A DNA stretch of 64,000 nucleotides, taken from assembly GCF_014596525.1 (NCBI RefSeq), contig NZ_MSJP01000061.1, forward strand, positions 1 through 64,000, written 5' to 3'. The notes under the pieces were generated by a model. That model was given only the letters and a program-made list of their open reading frames with translations. It was not told where the DNA came from and searched no databases. The position numbers and the translations under genes are program-made. Below, piece after piece: positions 15,439-23,464 of the stretch. Source of the stretch: Streptomyces sp. CBMA291. GTDB taxonomy: Bacteria; Actinomycetota; Actinomycetes; Streptomycetales; Streptomycetaceae. The stretch's first letter is position 1; every line of letters starts with the position of its first letter.

Positions 15439-16536
15439 ATGAATGGCACCGCCCCCACCGGCAGCCCCTCCTCCCCCGCTCCCCTCCGCGTCGGACTCGT
15501 CGGATACGGCCTCGCGGGATCCGTCTTCCACGCCCCTCTGCTCGCCGCGTCCGAGGACTTCGCGCTCGCCGCCGTCACCACCGGCAACCCCGAGCGGGCC
15601 GCAGAGGCGCGCGCCGCCCACCCCGGTGTCCGGGTCGCCGCCTCCCCCGAGGAGCTGTGGGCGGACGGGCTCGACCTGATCGTCGTCGCCTCCCCGAACA
15701 AGACGCATGTCGCCGTCGCCACCGCCGCCCTGGAAGCCGGACTGCCCGTCGTCGTCGACAAGCCCCTCGCCGGGACCTCCGCCGAGGCACGCGCCCTGGC
15801 CGTGCTCGCCGAGGAACGGGGACTGCTGCTCTCGGTCTTCCAGAACCGGCGCTGGGACAACGACTTCCGCACCCTGCGCGGGCTGCTCGACGTCGGCGCG
15901 CTCGGCGAGGTCCAGCGCTTCGAGTCCCGTTTCGAACGCTGGCGGCCCCGCCCCAAGGGCGGCTGGCGCGAGTCCGGCGCCCCCGAGGAGATCGGCGGTC
16001 TCCTCTACGACCTGGGCAGCCATGTCGTCGACCAGGCCCTCGTCCTCTTCGGGCCCGTGGTCTCGGTGTACGCCGAATCGGATGTCCGCAGACCGGGCGC
16101 CGAAGCCGACGACGACACGTTCCTCGCCCTGACCCACGCGAACGGGGTCCGCTCCCATCTGTACATGAGCGCCACCGCCGCCCAGCTCGGCCCGCGTTTC
16201 CGGGTGCTCGGACAGCGCGCGGGCTTCGTGAAGCACGGGCTCGACCCGCAGGAAGCCGCCTTGCGCGAAGGACTGCGGCCGGTGCCGGGCGCCCCGTGGG
16301 GCGTGGAGCCGGAGGAGCTGTGGGGCCGGCTCGGCTCCGGCGAGTCCCCGCTGACCGGCGGCGGAACCCCGGTCCCCTCCCTGCCGGGTGACTATCCGGC
16401 GTACTACGCGGCCGTCGCCGCCGCCCTGCGCGGAACCGGCCCGAACCCGGTCACCGCACACGAAGCGGCGGCCACCCTCGCTGTCCTGGAGGCCGGCCGC
16501 CGCTCGGTGAGGGAGGGCGTCACGGTGAGACCGTGA
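15439..16536 (+). CDS. Gfo/Idh/MocA family oxidoreductase
   Basis: A 365-residue NAD(P)-dependent sugar/inositol dehydrogenase-type enzyme. The Rossmann motif VGLVGYGLAGSVFHAPLL lies at about 15-32. VVASPNKTH and VVDKPLAGTSAEA mark the cofactor and substrate Lys region, and GGLLYDLGSHVVDQALVLFG carries the conserved catalytic-site segment. The fold ends with EAAATLAVLEAGRRSV. I prefer ATG 15439 over GTG 15430. It is divergent from a ROK regulator, so it may act in uptake-linked sugar catabolism; the substrate is not readable. Its stop codon lies inside the terminator hairpin. Confidence 0.88.
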   Translation: MNGTAPTGSPSSPAPLRVGLVGYGLAGSVFHAPLLAASEDFALAAVTTGNPERAAEARAAHPGVRVAASPEELWADGLDLIVVASPNKTHVAVATAALEAGLPVVVDKPLAGTSAEARALAVLAEERGLLLSVFQNRRWDNDFRTLRGLLDVGALGEVQRFESRFERWRPRPKGGWRESGAPEEIGGLLYDLGSHVVDQALVLFGPVVSVYAESDVRRPGAEADDDTFLALTHANGVRSHLYMSATAAQLGPRFRVLGQRAGFVKHGLDPQEAALREGLRPVPGAPWGVEPEELWGRLGSGESPLTGGGTPVPSLPGDYPAYYAAVAAALRGTGPNPVTAHEAAATLAVLEAGRRSVREGVTVRP

Positions 16537-16547
16537 CGCCCTCCCTC
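16509..16547 (+). terminator. Terminator overlapping the oxidoreductase stop codon
   Basis: Two 18-base arms (GAGGGAGGGCGTCACGGT and its complement) with a GAG loop. The oxidoreductase stop at 16534-16536 falls in the 3' arm, so the last ten codons double as the terminator stem. It also faces the convergent surface-protein gene and may work both ways. Confidence 0.75.
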
Positions 16548-16615
16548 CCCTCATTTCCGTAGGTCCCGTCGCTCTTGTCGCTCTTGTCGAGCAGTCATGA
16601 CGGGTGGACGGATGT

Positions 16616-18484
16616 TCAGTTCGTACGGCGCCTCATGCGGCTGACGAACACGATCGCGCCACCGACGAGGGCCAGGCCCGCGCCCGCGAGAGCGATACCG
16701 AACTCGTTGCCGCCCGCACCGGTCTGGGGCAGCTGGCCGCCCCCGGTCGCACCGGACTGCTCACCGGAACCACCGACGCCGCCGATGCCGCCGGAGGTGC
16801 CGCCGTTGCCACCGGTGCCGCCGCCGTCACCGCCGCCGATCGACGAGCCGCCACCGGTCGAGCCGCCGTTCGCGGAACCACCCGTCGAGGAACCACCGGT
16901 GGTCACGTCGGTGGACGTGGGGGTGGGCTCGGTGGGAGTCGCGGTGGGCTCGGTCGGGGTAGCCGTCGGCTCGGTCGGGGTCGCGGTGGGCTCCGTCGGA
17001 GTCGCGGTGGGCTCGGTCGGGGTAGCCGTCGGCTCCGTGGGAGTCGCGGTGGGCTCCGTCGGAGTCGCGGTCGGCTCGGTGGGAGTCTCCGTCGGCTCGG
17101 TCGGAGTCTCGGTGGGCTCCGTCGGAGTTTCCGTCGGCTCCGTCGGGGTTTCCGTGGGCTCGGTCGGAGTCTCCGTCGGCTCCGTCGGAGTCTCCGTGGG
17201 CTCGGTCGGAGTCTCCGTGGGCTCGGTCGGGGTCTCCGTGGGCTCGGTCGGGGTCTCCGTCGGCTCGGTCGGAGTCTCCGTCGGCTCGGTCGGAGTCTCC
17301 GTCGGCTCGGTCGGGGTCTCGGTCGGCTCCGTGGGAGTCTCCGTGGGCTCCGTCGGAGTCTCGGTGGGCTCCGTGGGCGTCTCCGTCGGCTCCGTCGGCG
17401 TAGGCGTGGTCTTCCCGCAGTCGGGCAGGTCGCCGTTGAACGGGTACGCGTGGAACTCCTGGCCGCCACCGCCGCCGCCCGGCGCCGAGGTGTGCGTCAG
17501 GTTGCCGGTGGTGAAGAAGCGTCCGTTCATGCCGGGGACGGTCACCGTGGCCATGCTGGACTGGTTGCCGATCAGCACGCTGCCCGCGAACTGGGCGGAG
17601 CCCTCGATCGTCACCGCGGTGGCGTCGGGGAAGTTCCACAGGACCCGCTCGCGCAGGCCGTCCGGCAGCTGGTTGATGTACGAGTCGATGGTGCGGTCCG
17701 CGCCCAGGATGTTGACCAGGACGGTCGCGTCGTCGGGTATGCCTTCGAACCGTATGCCCTGCTGGCCCTTGGACGAGGACTCCATGTCGAAGTCGACGGT
17801 GAAGACCTGCAACTTCGAGGTGCCGTCACCGGTGAAGGTGGTCTCGTAGTCGTTGTTGACGGCCGTGCCGGTGGCGGGCCGGGAGGCCCCGTCCACGTAC
17901 GCGTAGCACCGGCTGGCGTCGGTGAGCTGACCCCGGAGGTCGAGGTACGGGTCCGCCGCCTTCGGGTCGTGCACGGCCTCGGGCGTCACGGTGCCGGACA
18001 GCGTGTCCCCGTACCGTACGACGCCGGTGACGTCGATGTCCTCGGCCACCACGCGCTGCCCGTCGGCCACCGTCATGTTCTTGCCGACGGTGAGGAAGTC
18101 GGTGCCGTCGTCCGGGGGGACGCGGGAGCCGACGCCCGCGACGCCCACGTTGTAGATGCCGGATACGCCTTCGCGCTTCTCCATGTCGAAGTTGCCGAGG
18201 GCCACGACCTTGCCCTCGGCCTCGGCAGCCGCCTCGCGGACGAGGAAGTCGCCTCCGACGAAGACGCTGATGTTGTTGTCCCGGTACTCGACGGCTCCGT
18301 TGCCGACTTCCGGGTAGGTGGCCGGGCAGTTGCCCGGCTTACAGGGCCCGAGACCCCCGGGCAGGGGATCGGCCCAGCCGTTCATGGCCAGCGCGCCGAC
18401 CAGGGCGGCGCCCCCGACCGTGGCGGCGGCGATGGCGGCGATGCGGCGCCGATCGGTTCGTCGTCGATGCGTGTTTCGTTCCAT
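16616..18484 (-). CDS. Choice-of-anchor A domain, LPxTG-anchored surface protein
   Basis: A 622-residue exported protein. After a basic start (MERNTHRRRTDRRR) comes a signal segment to about residue 38. The choice-of-anchor A domain (about 45-355) includes NNISVFVGGDFLVREAA, GKVVALGNFDM and GMNGRFFTTGNLTH. A stalk of about 24 seven-residue TEPTETP/TEPTATP repeats follows, then a Gly/Ser tract. The end has QLPQTG, a hydrophobic span and RMRRRTN, a classical sortase signal. ATG 18484 is the first sensible start but lacks a close ribosome site; GGAGGTG is about 40 bases further up, inside a hairpin. The ligand or role is unknown. Confidence 0.85.
   Translation of the reverse strand: MERNTHRRRTDRRRIAAIAAATVGGAALVGALAMNGWADPLPGGLGPCKPGNCPATYPEVGNGAVEYRDNNISVFVGGDFLVREAAAEAEGKVVALGNFDMEKREGVSGIYNVGVAGVGSRVPPDDGTDFLTVGKNMTVADGQRVVAEDIDVTGVVRYGDTLSGTVTPEAVHDPKAADPYLDLRGQLTDASRCYAYVDGASRPATGTAVNNDYETTFTGDGTSKLQVFTVDFDMESSSKGQQGIRFEGIPDDATVLVNILGADRTIDSYINQLPDGLRERVLWNFPDATAVTIEGSAQFAGSVLIGNQSSMATVTVPGMNGRFFTTGNLTHTSAPGGGGGGQEFHAYPFNGDLPDCGKTTPTPTEPTETPTEPTETPTEPTETPTEPTETPTEPTETPTEPTETPTEPTETPTEPTETPTEPTETPTEPTETPTEPTETPTEPTETPTEPTETPTEPTETPTEPTETPTEPTATPTEPTATPTEPTATPTEPTATPTEPTATPTEPTATPTEPTATPTEPTPTSTDVTTGGSSTGGSANGGSTGGGSSIGGGDGGGTGGNGGTSGGIGGVGGSGEQSGATGGGQLPQTGAGGNEFGIALAGAGLALVGGAIVFVSRMRRRTN
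16918..17403 (-). repeat. 21-bp tandem repeat encoding the TEPTETP stalk
   Basis: About 24 copies of a 21-base unit inside the surface-protein gene. Third positions vary between copies (GTCGGCTCCGTC versus GTGGGCTCGGTC), so the protein repeat is better conserved than the DNA. Copies at the 3' end of the gene read TATP, the others TETP, which suggests block expansion. The length probably varies between strains. Confidence 0.85.
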
Positions 18485-18513
18485 ATCGGACAATATGCAA
18501 GCACAGAAACGAC

Positions 18514-18549
18514 AAAGGCGGCACCTCCCCGAGGGGAAACGCCGCCTTT
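18514..18549 (-). promoter_or_regulatory. Hairpin in the leader of the surface-protein gene
   Basis: AAAGGCGGC and GCCGCCTTT form the outer stem, with an inner CCCC/GGGG stem that occludes GGAGGTG, about 40 bases before the start. On the + strand a T-run follows the 3' arm. It could be an attenuator or a translation-control element of the leader; no known riboswitch class was recognised. Confidence 0.45.
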
Positions 18550-18697
18550 TTAGGCGTAGATCACATCGGATCATACTGGAATGTATCGCCCTTAGGCCCA
18601 CCCGGTCACGTATGGTCACTTTTTGGGCGTGTCAAGGGAGTCGGACTTTCGACGGGGAGTCAGACGCCCTCCCGACCGGTCGGGCCCCTTGCGGGAG

Positions 18698-19555
18698 TCA
18701 GGCCCCCTTCAGCCGCTGTCGCTGCCGGCCGAGCCCGTCGATCTCCAGCTCGACGACATCACCGTCCCTCAGATACGGCTTGGGGTCCGGCTGTCCGAGG
18801 GCGACTCCGGCGGGCGTGCCGGTGTTGACGACGTCGCCCGGATACAGCGTCATGAACCGGCTGACGTACCGGACGACCTCGACGACCGGGAAGATCTGGT
18901 CCGAGGTGTGCCCGTCCTGGCGCAGCTCGCCGTTGACCCGCAGGCGCAGACCGAGGGCCTGAGGGTCCGGCACCTCGTCGGCGGTGACCAGCCAGGGGCC
19001 GAGCGGGTTGAAGGTCTCGCAGTTCTTGCCCTTGTCCCAGGTGCCGCCGCGCTCGATCTGGAACTCGCGCTCGGAGACGTCGTGCGCGATCGCGTACCCG
19101 GCGATGTGCGCGAGTGCCTCCTCGTCGGTCTCCAGATAGCGGGCGGTGCGCCCGATGACGACCGCGAGTTCGACCTCCCAGTCGGTCTTCACCGAGCCGC
19201 GCGGCACGAGCACGGTGTCGTCGGGACCGACGACGGTGTCGGACGCCTTGAGGAAGACGACGGGCTCCTCCGGGATCGCGGCGCCCACCTCCGCCGCGTG
19301 GCCGTGGTAGTTCAGGCCGATGCACACGACCTTGCCGATCCGGGCCACGGGCGGGCCGACGCGCAGTCCGGCGGCGTCGAGCGCGGGCAGCACCCCGGCG
19401 CCGCCGGCGGCCCGTACGCGGTCCAGGGCGGAGGCGTCGGCGAGCAGGGCGCCGTCGATGTCGTCGACCAGCGCGGACAGGTCGCGGAGGGTTCCGCCCT
19501 GGTCGAGCAGGGCGGGCCGTTCGGCCCCCGGCGGGCCGACACGCAGCAGCTTCAT
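18698..19555 (-). CDS. Fumarylacetoacetate hydrolase family protein
   Basis: A 285-residue enzyme of the FAH superfamily. A short N-terminal domain leads into VVCIGLNYHGHAAEVG. The metal-site core has TDWEVELAVVIG, then YAIAHDVSEREFQIE and WDKGKNCETFNPLGPWLVT. The C-terminus reads YPGDVVNTGTPAGVALG. The KNCETFNPLGPWLVT segment resembles ureidoglycolate lyase/2,4-didehydro-3-deoxy-L-rhamnonate hydrolase types that cleave C-C or C-N bonds in 2-oxo acids with Mg2+. AGGGAG precedes ATG 19555. No pathway partner adjoins it, so the substrate is open. Confidence 0.87.
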   Translation of the reverse strand: MKLLRVGPPGAERPALLDQGGTLRDLSALVDDIDGALLADASALDRVRAAGGAGVLPALDAAGLRVGPPVARIGKVVCIGLNYHGHAAEVGAAIPEEPVVFLKASDTVVGPDDTVLVPRGSVKTDWEVELAVVIGRTARYLETDEEALAHIAGYAIAHDVSEREFQIERGGTWDKGKNCETFNPLGPWLVTADEVPDPQALGLRLRVNGELRQDGHTSDQIFPVVEVVRYVSRFMTLYPGDVVNTGTPAGVALGQPDPKPYLRDGDVVELEIDGLGRQRQRLKGA

Positions 19556-19693
19556 GGACTTCTCCCTGTGGTCGAGGTGGGCCCGGGAAGGGCCCTGGGG
19601 TACCCCGGCCGATGGAGTGCGGCCATCGGAGGATGAGCCGGATCCTCCAAGAGAACGCACCGCCCTGCAAGCCCCCGCTCAGCCCGTGGACCC

Positions 19694-20461
19694 TTACGGG
19701 CGGGTGGTCCGGGCCTTGGCGACGACGCCCCCGGTCTCCCCGCCCTTCCCGGTCTTCTCGGCCTCATGACCCGTCTCGTCCCGGAAGAGCAGGGCGCGTT
19801 CGACGACGGTCCAGGTGGTGCTGGTGACGATGTAGAGGGCGGCGGCGAGCGGGACGACGGCGACCGTCACGAGGGTGCCGAAGGAGAGCAGCGGCATGAC
19901 CTTGGCGAGGGCGCCCGCACCCGGGGTGGACGGCCCCGGGTCGAGAGGCTGTTCGGCGAGTCGTTTCCGAGCGCCGAGGTAGCCGTACGTGGCGACGGCG
20001 GCGGCGAGTGCGAACAGGGCCAGATAGACCCGCCCGGCGGGACCGAAGGGCCCGCCGTGTGCGAGGGCGTCGGCCCAGCGCCCGCCGAGCGGCGCGGCGA
20101 GGAGCGCGTGCCCTGCCATCCGGCCGCCGGAGAACAGGTGGTACATCAGCAGGAAGGCAGGAGCCTGGAGCAGTCCGGGCAGCAGTCCGGCGAAGGGCGA
20201 GACCTTCTCCCGCTCGTGGAGCGCGAGCATCTCCTTCCTCAGGCGCTCGGGGTTCTTGGCGTGCTTGCGGCGGATCTCGGCGAGTTGCGGCGCGATCCGG
20301 GTGCGGGCCTTCTGCCCCCGGGCCGAGGCGCGGGACAGCGGATGGATCGCGAGCCGTACGAGCGCGGTGAACAGGACGATGGCGGCGGCCGTGGCGGCGC
20401 CCGCGAAGAGCGGTCGGAGCAGCTCGGCGAGCCACTCGACCAGGGAAGCGAAGACGGACAT
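19694..20461 (-). CDS. YidC/Oxa1/Alb3 family membrane insertase (accessory copy)
   Basis: A 255-residue integral membrane protein. The first span ends with the conserved arginine region VRLAIHPLSRASARGQKARTRIAPQLAEI; the cytoplasmic hairpin reads KHAKNPERLRKEMLALH, and spans near LLPGLLQAPAFLLMYHLF, VYLALFALAAAVATYGYL and FGTLVTVAVVPLAAALYIVTS complete the Oxa1 core. It is much shorter than the housekeeping YidC and lies away from rpmH/rnpA, so it is likely a paralog. It forms a unit with the small membrane protein upstream (98-base gap). Confidence 0.85.
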   Translation of the reverse strand: MSVFASLVEWLAELLRPLFAGAATAAAIVLFTALVRLAIHPLSRASARGQKARTRIAPQLAEIRRKHAKNPERLRKEMLALHEREKVSPFAGLLPGLLQAPAFLLMYHLFSGGRMAGHALLAAPLGGRWADALAHGGPFGPAGRVYLALFALAAAVATYGYLGARKRLAEQPLDPGPSTPGAGALAKVMPLLSFGTLVTVAVVPLAAALYIVTSTTWTVVERALLFRDETGHEAEKTGKGGETGGVVAKARTTRP

Positions 20462-20563
20462 GGGGGAGCCCTCCGTGGGGTCTCGTCGTGCCGGGAAGAG
20501 AGACGTGTCTCGGCATGACGGATCCGCGAGGGGCCGGTCCGGTGTGTGGTGGCGCCCAGGCTC

Positions 20564-20866
20564 CTACGCGGCCGTCGGGAGGGGACGGCCCGGAGCCCTG
20601 GGTCTGCGGCGCCCGGCCGCGTCGGGGTCGCGCTGGGGCAGGAAGGCGGTCCGCCGCTCGCGGTCGCGCAGGGCGGTGCGGACGACGGCGGTCGGCACGA
20701 CCGGGGCCGTACGCGCTCCGAAGAGGGCGCAGAACACCGTGGTCGCGGCGAGGGCGACGGCGACGGAGACGGAGACGCCCGCGCTGTCGGCGAGGAGGAG
20801 ATCGGCGAGGGCGAGGAGGAAGAACAGCGGCGCGACGACACGCAGGACGAGGTCCCTGACGGTCAT
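20564..20866 (-). CDS. Small membrane protein (DUF6412-like)
   Basis: A 100-residue protein with two N-terminal hydrophobic segments (LVLRVVAPLFFLLALADLLL and VSVAVALAATTVFCALFG). A basic Pro/Arg tail follows with RRTAFLPQRDPDAAGRRRPR. This tail and its position beside a YidC paralog match a family I recall as DUF6412 in Streptomyces. ATG 20866 begins the first span. Function is unknown; a helper or substrate of the insertase is one possibility. Confidence 0.7.
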   Translation of the reverse strand: MTVRDLVLRVVAPLFFLLALADLLLADSAGVSVSVAVALAATTVFCALFGARTAPVVPTAVVRTALRDRERRTAFLPQRDPDAAGRRRPRAPGRPLPTAA

Positions 20867-20944
20867 GGCACTCCCCCCGTCTCCCGTTTCTCTTCTCTCA
20901 CGCGCCGCGCGTGACGCCTTGTCATGGAGACGCACGGGGCGCAC

Positions 20945-21100
20945 CGGAAGTTCCCGCCGCCCGGAGCCCGCTCGCGTCATCCGAAGTCCGCTCGCGTCGG
21001 ACCGAGTCCGCTCCCGCCATCCGGAGCCCCGTTCGCGCCGTCCGGAGCCCGTTCGCGTCGGACCGAGTCCGTTCCCGCTGTCCGGAGCCCCCGTTCGCGG
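20945..21100. repeat. Degenerate tandem repeats in an intergenic gap
   Basis: Seven or eight copies of a roughly 20-base unit close to CGGAGCCCGYTCGCGTCRK, alternating GGAGCCC and CCGAGTCC versions. They fill most of the gap between the small membrane protein and the HxlR regulator stop. No gene is visible here. Confidence 0.65.
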
Positions 21101-21158
21101 CGGCAGTCATGCGGGCGGTCAGGCAGGGTCGATGGGCCGTCGGCCGGGCCCCGGCCCC

Positions 21159-21689
21159 TCAGGCGTCCGTCTGCTCCAGCGGGACGAGGAGGCGGCGGGG
21201 GCGCAGGAGGGCGCGGCTGACGGGGTCGGCGGGGTCCTGGTCGAGTCCGGGGCCCGGCCGCATCTCGATGTCGGCGGGCGGTACGGGGAGGCGGCAGGCC
21301 GGGCATTCGCCGTAGGGGCCGGTCTCGGTGCCGCAGTCGGCGTGGTGGAAGCGGCGCAGCGGGACGGCGCCGGGCAGCTCCTCCCCGCCCCAGGCGGCGA
21401 GCGAGCGGACGACGGGCCAGAGGGCGACCCCGCGTCCGGTGAGCACGTATTCGTCGCGCGGGGGCGACTCCTGGTAGCGGCGCCGTTCGAGGACTCCGGC
21501 GTCGACGAGGGACTGGAGGCGGGTGGCGAGGACGGCCCGGGGGGCGCCGAGGTGGACGAGGAAGTCGCTGTAGCGGCGGACGCCGTAGAAGGCGTCGCGG
21601 ACGACGAGGAGGGTCCAGCGCTCGCCGATGACTTCGAGGGCACGGGCGATGGAGCACTGCTGGTGGACGTAGTCCTTGCCGAGGGCCAT
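21159..21689 (-). CDS. HxlR-type winged helix-turn-helix regulator
   Basis: A 176-residue regulator. The HxlR core (about 8-105) reads CSIARALEVIGERWTLLVVRDAFYGVRRYSDF, with recognition segment VLATRLQSLVDAGVLERRRY and wing DEYVLTGRG. Cys12 is the conserved N-terminal cysteine of the family. The tail carries ADCGTETGPYGECPACRLPV, a four-cysteine-like cluster that may bind metal. It is divergent from an MFS exporter, with a perfect palindrome in between, so it probably represses that exporter and itself. Confidence 0.9.
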   Translation of the reverse strand: MALGKDYVHQQCSIARALEVIGERWTLLVVRDAFYGVRRYSDFLVHLGAPRAVLATRLQSLVDAGVLERRRYQESPPRDEYVLTGRGVALWPVVRSLAAWGGEELPGAVPLRRFHHADCGTETGPYGECPACRLPVPPADIEMRPGPGLDQDPADPVSRALLRPRRLLVPLEQTDA

Positions 21690-21708
21690 GTGCCCATCGT
21701 ACTCGCAT

Positions 21709-21725
21709 GGTTCATTGAATGAACC
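21709..21725. promoter_or_regulatory. Palindromic operator for the HxlR regulator
   Basis: GGTTCATTGAATGAACC is a perfect 17-base palindrome, 20 bases upstream of the regulator start. It is the obvious autoregulatory site. Confidence 0.7.
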
Positions 21726-21752
21726 TTCGCTGCTACGGTGGGGCCCTCGCTC

Positions 21753-21769
21753 AGTTCATTCACCGAACC
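21753..21769. promoter_or_regulatory. Second, imperfect copy of the HxlR operator
   Basis: AGTTCATTCACCGAACC matches the palindrome at 21709 at most outer positions (GTTCATT and GAACC) with a degenerate centre. It lies on the exporter side of the gap. Confidence 0.5.
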
Positions 21770-21958
21770 AAAGCGGCCGGGTCAAAACGCCCGCGCCGAC
21801 GTGACCGCGCCGACACGACCGCGCCGAAGCAACCGTGCCGACGTGACCGAACCGCCGGGATCTCACCGCCGGGATCTCACCGCCGGGATCGAACCGACGC
21901 GACCGAATCGCCGTGCCCGTACCGCCGTGCCCGTACCGACCAGGTGGAGGTTCCCGCC

Positions 21959-23425
21959 GTGCCCCGACTCGCCTCCCACGACCGCGACCGCACCCGCGCC
22001 GCCGCCCCGCCCCGGGCCGGCCGCCCCGGGGCCACCCTCGCCGTCACCGCCACGGCGACCGCCGTCGCGCTGATGAACTACACGGCCCCGCTCCTCACCC
22101 TCCCCGACATGACCGCCGCCTTCGGGACCCCCGCCTCGGCCCGCGCGTGGCTGCTCAACGGCACCCCGCTCGGTCTCGCCGTCCTCCTCCTGGTGGCCGG
22201 CGGCCTCGCCGACGCGCACGGGCGCCGCCGGGTCTTCCTCCTCGGCAACCTCGCCCTCGGCCTCTTCACCGCCCTCGGCGCCTTCGCAGGCGGCACCGGC
22301 ACCTTCACGGCGGCCAGGATCGCCCAGGGCGCGGCGAGCGCGGCCGTCCTCGCGAGCAGCCTCGGTCTGCTTGCCCAGGCGTACCCGGAGGGCCGGGAGA
22401 GGATCAGGGCGACCGGGATCTGGGGCGCGTCGGTCAGCGTCGGCATCGCCCTCGGCCCCCTGCTCGCGGGCGTGCTGAGCCTGGCGGACTGGCGGCTGAC
22501 GTACGGGGTCCTCGGCGCGGCGGCGGTGGCGACGACGGCCCTGGGGGCGCGGGCGCTGGCGCGGGAGGAGCGCCCCGAAGCCGCCTCCGTGAGCCGCCCC
22601 CACCTCGAAGCCGCCTCCGCGTACCGCCCCCACCCCCAAGCCGCCTCCGCGCGCCGCCCCCGCCCCGATCTCGCGGGTGCGGTGACGTTCGGGCTCGCGC
22701 TCGCCGCGCTGCTCACCGCGCTGACCCTGGGGCGGGACGGCTGGCTGCGGCCCCGGGTGGGGCTGCTGCTGCTCGCCTCGCTCGCCCTGACGGCGCTGTT
22801 CGTGGTGGTCGAACACCGGGGCCGGGCGCCCATGGTGGATCCGGCGCTGCTGCGGCGGCCCGCGTTCCTGGTGTCGACGCTGGGCGCGCTGTTCACCGGT
22901 CTGGGGGCGATCGGCCTGTTCAGCGTGGCGCCCGCGCTGATCCAGAACGCGTCCGGGATGTCGGCCCTGGGCGCCGCGTGGCTGTTCCTGCTGTGGTCGG
23001 GCACGGCGTTCGTGGTGGCGCTCCAGGCACGGCACCTCGCGGGGCGGCTCTCCGCCGCGTACCAACTCGTGCTGGGGTTCGTCCTGTCGGCGGCGGGGAC
23101 ACTCGCCCTGCTCGGCGCCCTGGACGGCGGGCCCGGCTCCTGGCCCCGGCTGCTCCCGGGGCTCTTCGTCGCGGGGGTGGGCAGCGGCCTGCTCAACGCG
23201 GCCCTGCCCCGGCTCGCGGTGGACTCGGTGGAGCCGGAACGGGCGGCGATGGGCTCGGGCGCCAACAACACCGCCCGCTACGTCGGCTCCTCTTCGGGCG
23301 TGGCGGTGACGATGGCCGTGGCCACCTCGGGAGCGGGCCCGGACACCGCCGTCCTCGTCGCTGCGGCGCTCGCGCTGACCGGCGCGGGGATCACCCTCGG
23401 GCTCGCCCGCCGCCCGCGCCGGTGA
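21959..23425 (+). CDS. MFS transporter (DHA2-type drug exporter)
   Basis: A 488-residue major facilitator of about 14 hydrophobic spans. Motif A reads GGLADAHGRRRVFLLG, motif C-like segments are GASVSVGIALGPLLAG, and ARAWLLNGTPLGLAVLLL is the first loop region. The cytoplasmic centre contains three copies of a roughly 11-residue element (EAASVSRPHL, EAASAYRPHP, QAASARRPRP). GTG 21959 is preceded by GGAGG. It is divergent from the HxlR regulator; multidrug or toxic-compound export is the family expectation. Confidence 0.87.
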   Translation: MPRLASHDRDRTRAAAPPRAGRPGATLAVTATATAVALMNYTAPLLTLPDMTAAFGTPASARAWLLNGTPLGLAVLLLVAGGLADAHGRRRVFLLGNLALGLFTALGAFAGGTGTFTAARIAQGAASAAVLASSLGLLAQAYPEGRERIRATGIWGASVSVGIALGPLLAGVLSLADWRLTYGVLGAAAVATTALGARALAREERPEAASVSRPHLEAASAYRPHPQAASARRPRPDLAGAVTFGLALAALLTALTLGRDGWLRPRVGLLLLASLALTALFVVVEHRGRAPMVDPALLRRPAFLVSTLGALFTGLGAIGLFSVAPALIQNASGMSALGAAWLFLLWSGTAFVVALQARHLAGRLSAAYQLVLGFVLSAAGTLALLGALDGGPGSWPRLLPGLFVAGVGSGLLNAALPRLAVDSVEPERAAMGSGANNTARYVGSSSGVAVTMAVATSGAGPDTAVLVAAALALTGAGITLGLARRPRR

Positions 23426-23464
23426 GCGCCCCGGGGGTCACCTCCCGTACTCCGGTCCCACGAG

